NCBI GenBank assembly: GCA_019787685.1 | Contig: JAHNUO010000123.1 | Location: forward strand, 7,501 to 19,876 | Reading direction: 5' to 3' | DNA: 12,376 nucleotides | DNA from: Chiua virens | Lineage: Eukaryota; Basidiomycota; Agaricomycetes; Boletales; Boletaceae | Shown here: positions 8,472 to 12,376 of the stretch, in pieces | Layout: every line of letters starts with the position of its first letter | Numbering within the stretch: position 1 is the stretch's first letter | The notes under the pieces: model-generated | Seen by the model: the letters and a program-made list of their open reading frames with translations, nothing else | Database searches by the model: none | Told to the model about the DNA's origin: nothing | Translations under genes and position numbers: made by a program

Positions 8472-8826
8472 CATACATACAGGGGTGGGCACTAAAGCTT
8501 TTTATGTTCTATTTTTAATTAATATTATCATACGATTATTACTATTAATAGTGCATTATCCTTGTCGATTTTTTTACAAATATTATTTAGATTGTGTGTT
8601 TTTCATAATCTAAATATAATTGCTTTCATCTGGTCGTGGGTTCAATTTCCAATAGTGTCAGCATTCTTTTTGTTTAATAAATCTTTTTTTTATTTTTTTA
8701 AAAATCTATATAATGTAATAATTCATTTAGATGCATAAAAGACAAATGCCAGCGATGATATATATACATACATGTACAATACTTCCGATGCGCAGTTTAA
8801 GTGCTCTCTTGCACGCTCCTGCCTGT
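8472..8826. other. AT-rich IGS spacer, no gene; possible decayed tRNA-like fragment
   Basis: Mostly A/T with several T-runs. Around 8633-8650 the plus strand reads GTCGTGGGTTCAATTTCC, resembling a tRNA T-arm / Pol III B box. About 30 bp upstream is CATAATCT, which resembles a Met-type anticodon arm. The two pieces are too far apart and too degenerate to be a functional tRNA. A decayed SINE is possible. Nothing else is recognisable. Confidence 0.5.
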
Positions 8827-8909
8827 GCGGCTTGGTGGCGATGACCATAGCGTCTTTGACTCGCAAGCCGTGGGTCCCGGGTTCGAATCCCGGCAAAAAA
8901 AAAAAAAAA
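8827..8909 (+). mobile_element. tRNA-derived SINE-like insertion with poly-A tail
   Basis: The plus strand carries TAGCGTCTTTGACTCGCAAG, then a perfect T-arm: stem CCGGG / CCCGG around a 7-nt TTCGAAT loop (about 8877-8893). This includes the Pol III B box GGTTCGAATCC. It is followed directly by 15 A residues (8895-8909). The D-arm/A-box region (TGGCGATGACC) is degenerate. No 3' acceptor strand follows the T arm, which argues against a working tRNA gene and for a retroposed tRNA-related SINE head ending in a poly-A tail. The 5' end is a guess; I could not find convincing target-site duplications. It lies antisense to rDNA transcription. The minus-strand frame across it (with GIRTRDPRL) is the translation of the tRNA-like part, not a protein gene. 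Confidence 0.7.
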
Positions 8910-9218
8910 CTTGGTTTTTTGTGGACGTCCGATTATTTGGAAGCTTGGCCGGTACACGACATGGGCACCCAGGTGACTGGAACGATAAAAAAGTCCGTGG
9001 GCACGGAAATATGTGCTAATGGACGTTGTAAAATCGTTTTCTGGTAAACAAGGGTGTGAGAGAGAGAATAAAGGGCCCCCAAAAACTGAAATTCACGCCT
9101 CTTGTACCTCCACTATGGGAAAATTTGCTCGTAGAATAAATCGAATATCCTACAATCAATCGCAACCCCTCCCCGTGCTACACTGTGGTATAATTTGTAT
9201 GATGCCATCAGGTGGCGA
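8910..9218. other. Unique IGS spacer, no gene recognised
   Basis: About 310 bp of mixed composition between the SINE-like insertion and the 161-bp array. One GGTATAAT octamer lies at 9187-9194. Open frames run through it on both strands but have no recognisable domain and continue into repeats. I see no RNA gene or promoter. Confidence 0.6.
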
Positions 9219-11170
9219 AAAAAAAATCTTGTGTCTTGAATTTGCCAACTCATCGTCAAACGATGATGCGAGCGAAAAAAATCTTGTGTCTTGAATTTTG
9301 CCCAACTCATCGTCAAACGATTGATGCGAGCTGGGAAAATGGTATGCCGATCGGAAACATAACGATTGAATTTTTTCTTTTGAAACTCATGCTCGCCGTG
9401 GCGGCCACCAGGACCCACCAGGCGGCACGGTCGACGAAAAAATTTTTGTGTCTGAATTTTGCCCAACTCATCGTCAAACGATTGATGCGAGCTGGGAAAA
9501 TGGTATGCCGATCGGAAACATAACGATTGGAATTTTTTTTTGAAACTCATGCTCGCCGTGGCGGCCACCAGGAGGGCCCACCAGGCGGCACGGTCGACGA
9601 AAAAATGTTGTGTCTGAATTTTGCCCAACTCATCGTCAAACGATTGATGCGAGCTGGGAAAATGGTATGCCGATCGGAAACATAACGATTGGATTTTTTT
9701 TTTGAAACTCATGCTCGCCGTGGCGGCCACCAGGAGCCCACCAGGCGGCACGGTCGACGAAAAAATTTTTGTGTCTGGAATTTTGCCCAACTCATCGTCA
9801 AACGATTGATGCGAGCTGGGAAAAATGGTATTGCCGATCGGAAACATAACGATTGGAATTTTTTTTGAAACTCTGCTCGCCGTGGCGGCCACCAGGAGCC
9901 CACCAGGCGGCACGGTCGACGAAAAAATTTTGTGTCTGAATTTTGCCCCAACTCATCGTCAACGATTGATGCGGAGCTGGGGAAAATTGGTAGCCGATCG
10001 GAAACATAACGATTGGAATTTTTTTTGAAACTCATGCTCGCCGTGGCGGCCACCAGGAGCCCACCAGGCGGCACGGTCGACGAAAAAATTTTTGTGTCTG
10101 AATTTTGCCCACTCATCGTCAAACGATTGATGCGAAGCTGGAAAATGGTTATGCCGATCGGAAACATAACGATTGGAATTGTTTTTTTTGAAACTCATGC
10201 TCGCCGTGCGGCCACCAGGAGCCCACCAGGCGGCACGGTCGACGAAAAAATTTTTGTGTCTGAATTTTGCCCAACTCAGTCGTCAAACGATTGATGCGAG
10301 CTGGGAAAATGGTATGCCGATCGGAAACATAACGATTGGAATTTTTTTTTGAAACTCATGCTCGCCGTGGCGGCCACCAGGAGCCCACCAGGCGGCACGG
10401 TCGACGAAAAAATTTTTGTGTCTGATTTTGCCCAACTCATCGTCAAACGATTGATGCGAGCTGGGAAAATGGTATGCCGATCGGAAACATAACGATTGGA
10501 TTTTTTTTTTAAACTCATGCTCGCCGTGGCGGCCACCAGGAGCCCACCAGGCGGCACGGTCGACGAAAAAAATTTTTGTGTCTGAATTTTGCCCAACTCA
10601 TCGTCAAACGATTGATGCGAGCTGGGAAAATGGTATGCCGATCGGAAACATAACGATTGGAATTTTTTTTTGAAACTCATGCTCGCCGTGGCGGCCACCA
10701 GGAGCCCACCAGGCGGCACGGTCGACGAAAAAATTTTTGTGTCTGAATTTTGCCCAACTCATCGTCAAACGATTGATGCGAGCTGGGAAAATGGTATGCC
10801 GATCGGAAACATAACGATTGGAATTTTTTTTTGAAACTCATGCTCGCCGTGGCGGCCACCAGGAGCCCACCAGGCGGCACGGTCGACGAAAAAATTTTTG
10901 TGTCTGAATTTTGCCCAACTCATCGTCAAACGATTGATGCGAGCTGGGAAAATGGTATGCCGATCGGAAACATAACGATTGGAATTTTTTTTTGAAACTC
11001 ATGCTCGCCGTGGCGGCCACCAGGAGCCCACCAGGCGGCACGGTCGACGAAAAAAAAAATTGTGTCTGAATTTTGCCCAACTCATCGTCAAACGATTGAT
11101 GCGAGCTGGGAAAATGGTATGCCGATCGGAAACATAACGATTGGATTTTTTTTTGAAACTCATACTCGCC
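9219..11170. repeat. 161-bp tandem repeat array, about 12 copies (28S-side IGS subrepeats)
   Basis: The GTCGAC site recurs at 9430, 9593, 9753, 9915, 10076, 10238, 10400, 10559, 10721, 10882 and 11043, with spacing 159-163 and mostly 161-162. A unit has two halves. One is AT-rich, with A/T runs next to GTCGAC and before GAAACTCATGC. The other is GC-rich (CCGTGGCGGCCACCAGG). It also carries a perfect CCGATCGG palindrome and an ATCGT-CAA-ACGAT hairpin. The left edge (9219-9274) is a truncated copy; the right edge loses homology after 11170. Copies between about 9770 and 10280 have many single-base indels. The array begins about 270 bp downstream of a 28S 3' end, so termination, replication-fork-barrier or enhancer roles are plausible but unproven. 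The long minus-strand frame with repeated PPGGLLVAATAS is repeat translation, possible only because 161-162 bp is near a multiple of three. Confidence 0.97.
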
Positions 11171-11280
11171 GAAATGTCCAACAGACTGGCCACTGTCGAC
11201 GATATAAAGAATAACCAAATGATCGATTGCAGTATTGCTGTATTATAGGATACTTTAATATCCAGTTGACCACAATATCT

Positions 11281-11348
11281 CACAAACCATCAACCAAACA
11301 TATACCAAAACATATACAACATCGCACAAACCATCAACCAAACATATA
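11281..11348. repeat. 24-bp segment duplicated at 44-bp spacing
   Basis: CACAAACCATCAACCAAACA plus TATA occurs at 11281-11304 and again at 11325-11348 without mismatch; the 20 bp between them also contain an AACATATA element. It lies about 95-160 bp downstream of the 28S 3' end. Repeated sites in this position are candidates for terminator-factor binding, which is inference. Confidence 0.9.
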
Positions 11349-11371
11349 GCAAACAATTTCAGTACACAAGT

Positions 11372-11390
11372 CCCCGGCCCCACCCGGCCC
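11372..11390 (-). promoter_or_regulatory. G-quadruplex motif downstream of 28S
   Basis: The minus (RNA-like) strand reads GGGCCGGGTGGGGCCGGGG: four G-runs of 3, 3, 4 and 4 with loops of 2, 1 and 2. This fits the classical intramolecular G4 pattern, with very short loops that favour stability. It begins about 53 nt after the 28S 3' end, within otherwise AT-rich spacer, so it should be present in nascent RNA and in the non-template strand. A role in Pol I pausing or termination is inferred. Confidence 0.7.
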
Positions 11391-11442
11391 ACACAAAACG
11401 CCCCAGTACATTATAATAGAAATATGATTTCTCAATTCCGAT

Positions 11443-11743
11443 ACAAATCGGCAAGCGAGAGCTAAGTTTCAGAGGATCGCAGTATGACGGCTGCTCTACC
11501 ACTTACAACACTCTGCCTTTACCAAAGTCGTTTACAATTGATTTCGAGTACCAGCATCGCCACAACCTAATGTTTAGCCGAATGCAACTAGCTCGTCGAA
11601 CAGGTGCTTTCGCCTCCCGCTCTCGCTATGTTACAAGGCAATTAGGCATAATAACTTTCCGTCAAACACAAGTGAATGACTATCAAATGGTATTTGCCAA
11701 GCGACACGGTGACCCCCTTACTATTGTTCTTATCCAGCTCGGA

Positions 11744-11774
<31 letters not shown>

Positions 11775-11886
11775 ACGGACGTAGCGTCATACCTGTTCGC
11801 TCGAACAAGTATTAAACCATTGGTCCGTACCTAAGGTTCCTCTCGTACTACGCAGGAATGCTGTTGGAACAACGTATGTCATCAGA

Positions 11887-11939
<53 letters not shown>

Positions 11940-11963
11940 CATGGGTGAACAATCCAACGCTTG

Positions 11964-12016
<53 letters not shown>

Positions 12017-12376
12017 GACGTCGCTATGAACGCTTGGCCGCCACAAGCCAGTTATCCCTATGGTAACTTTTCTGACACCTCTGCTAAAAACTCGTTAAAC
12101 CAAAGGATCGATAGGCCGAGCTTTTGCTGTCTCTGTATGTACTGAATACCGAGATCAAGCCAGCATTTGCCCTTTGCTCTATGTGTGGTTTCTGTCCGCA
12201 CTGAGCTGGCCTTGGGACACCTCCGTTATTATTTGAGAGATGTACCGCCCCAGTCAAACTCCCCACCTGGCAGTGTCCTTGATTTGGATCATATCTAAGC
12301 CACGGAGTTAAACCAAATTTCTATGCAATACCCGACAACCGACCGTTCGCCGAAGCTACTAGGCCAATACGCACAG
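11443..12376 (-). rRNA. 28S rRNA of the upstream unit, 3' portion, truncated by window edge
   Basis: The 3' quarter of the large-subunit rRNA, including much of the peptidyl-transferase and factor-binding domains. The sarcin-ricin loop AGTACGAGAGGAACC is intact (11849-11835). So are GGGATAACTGGCTTGTGGC (about 12059-12041), TTGATCCTTCGATGTCGGCT (about 12009-11990), CACCCATGCAAGGGAACGTG (about 11945-11926) and GAGTTTGACTGGGGCGGTAC (about 12262-12243). The 3' end was placed at GATTTGT (about 11443) by comparison with other eukaryotic 28S and may be off by a few bases. Because a second 28S 5' end lies at the left, this belongs to the neighbouring upstream unit in a head-to-tail array, or to the same unit if the molecule is circular or a repeat monomer. 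No insertion is seen in this portion; the R2 and R1 target sites lie upstream of it, outside the window. Confidence 0.96.

Larger units (their letters stand above)
11171..11442 (-). other. 28S 3' flank (3' ETS / likely termination region)
   Basis: About 270 bp of unique sequence lies between the mature 28S 3' end and the 161-bp array. On the minus strand it goes from AT-rich (just after 28S), through a G-rich block (11390-11372), to a TG-rich stretch with a duplicated segment. Pol I usually terminates in such a flank or in the following repeats; no known insect terminator sequence was recognised. A GTCGAC at 11195, shared with the 161-bp repeat, marks a possible remnant of a further diverged copy. 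Confidence 0.6.

Noticed and set aside
8827..8909. Functional tRNA gene
   Set aside because: The T arm is perfect, but the A box is degenerate, the anticodon stem is imperfect with an 8-nt loop, and no 3' acceptor strand follows; poly-A begins straight after the T arm.
8727..8957. Minus-strand frame with AGIRTRDPRLASQRR
   Set aside because: This peptide is the translation of the tRNA-like T-arm and anticodon-arm region in reverse; such words are common false proteins from SINEs.
7915..9218. 5S rRNA gene linked in the spacer
   Set aside because: No sequence resembling the 5S internal control region or its conserved 5' half was found on either strand.
9113..9913. Minus-strand open frame of 266 residues with repeated PPGGLLVAATAS blocks
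   Set aside because: It is the translation of the 161-bp tandem repeat. The frame shifts at each indel, has no domain and lies in intergenic spacer.
10276..11283. Further open frames of 67-147 residues on the minus strand
   Set aside because: Same 161-bp repeat read in several frames; the overlap of frames with the same words shows they are repeat artefacts.
11443..12376. R1 or R2 retrotransposon insertion in 28S
   Set aside because: The visible 28S 3' part is continuous, and the R2 target sequence AAGGTAGCCAAATGCC is not inside the window.

Overview
The window is a nuclear ribosomal RNA gene (rDNA) unit of an insect, probably a fly (Diptera). It is presented on the strand opposite to transcription: every rRNA gene reads right to left on the minus strand. 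I see no protein-coding gene. The long open frames are shadows of rRNA, of tandem spacer repeats, of a TG tract or of a SINE-like insertion. The dipteran call rests on recall, not on a search. The 18S, 5.8S and 28S look closest to Drosophila, and the 5.8S region has the layout that flies cut into a 122-nt 5.8S and a 30-nt 2S rRNA. The short 21-nt gap between those two fits some nematocerous flies (Sciara-like) better than Drosophila.

Layout in the order of transcription (right to left). 12376-11443 is the 3' part of the 28S gene of the upstream unit. 11442-11171 is its 3' flank, with a G-quadruplex motif and a 44-bp-spaced duplication. 11170-9219 is an array of about 12 copies of a 161-bp repeat. 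9218-7915 is mixed spacer with a tRNA-derived SINE-like insertion, AT-rich sequence, a 191-bp tandem duplication and a long TG tract. 7914-6292 is an array of about 21 copies of a 76-bp repeat. A TATATAT-type RNA polymerase I promoter candidate lies near 6150-6186. It is followed by a 5' ETS of about 650 nt with three 54-bp repeats and a strong hairpin, then 18S (5499-3489), a long ITS1 of about 1.37 kb, 5.8S, a 21-nt ITS2a, 2S, ITS2 and the first 1.4 kb of the next 28S.

How it works together: Pol I should start just left of the 76-bp array and make one precursor carrying 18S, 5.8S/2S and 28S, which is cut at the ETS and ITS boundaries. By analogy with known insect spacers, the promoter-side array is the likely enhancer array, and the array downstream of 28S is the likely site of termination or fork-barrier functions. 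Both roles are inference. The middle of 28S, including the usual R1/R2 retrotransposon target sites, lies outside the window.

This is a recognisable genetic system, not a new one. The points worth a second look are in the spacer: repeat architecture, a conserved dyad, a possible spacer promoter, a G4 motif, a repeated GGTATAAY octamer, and the 5.8S/2S split.
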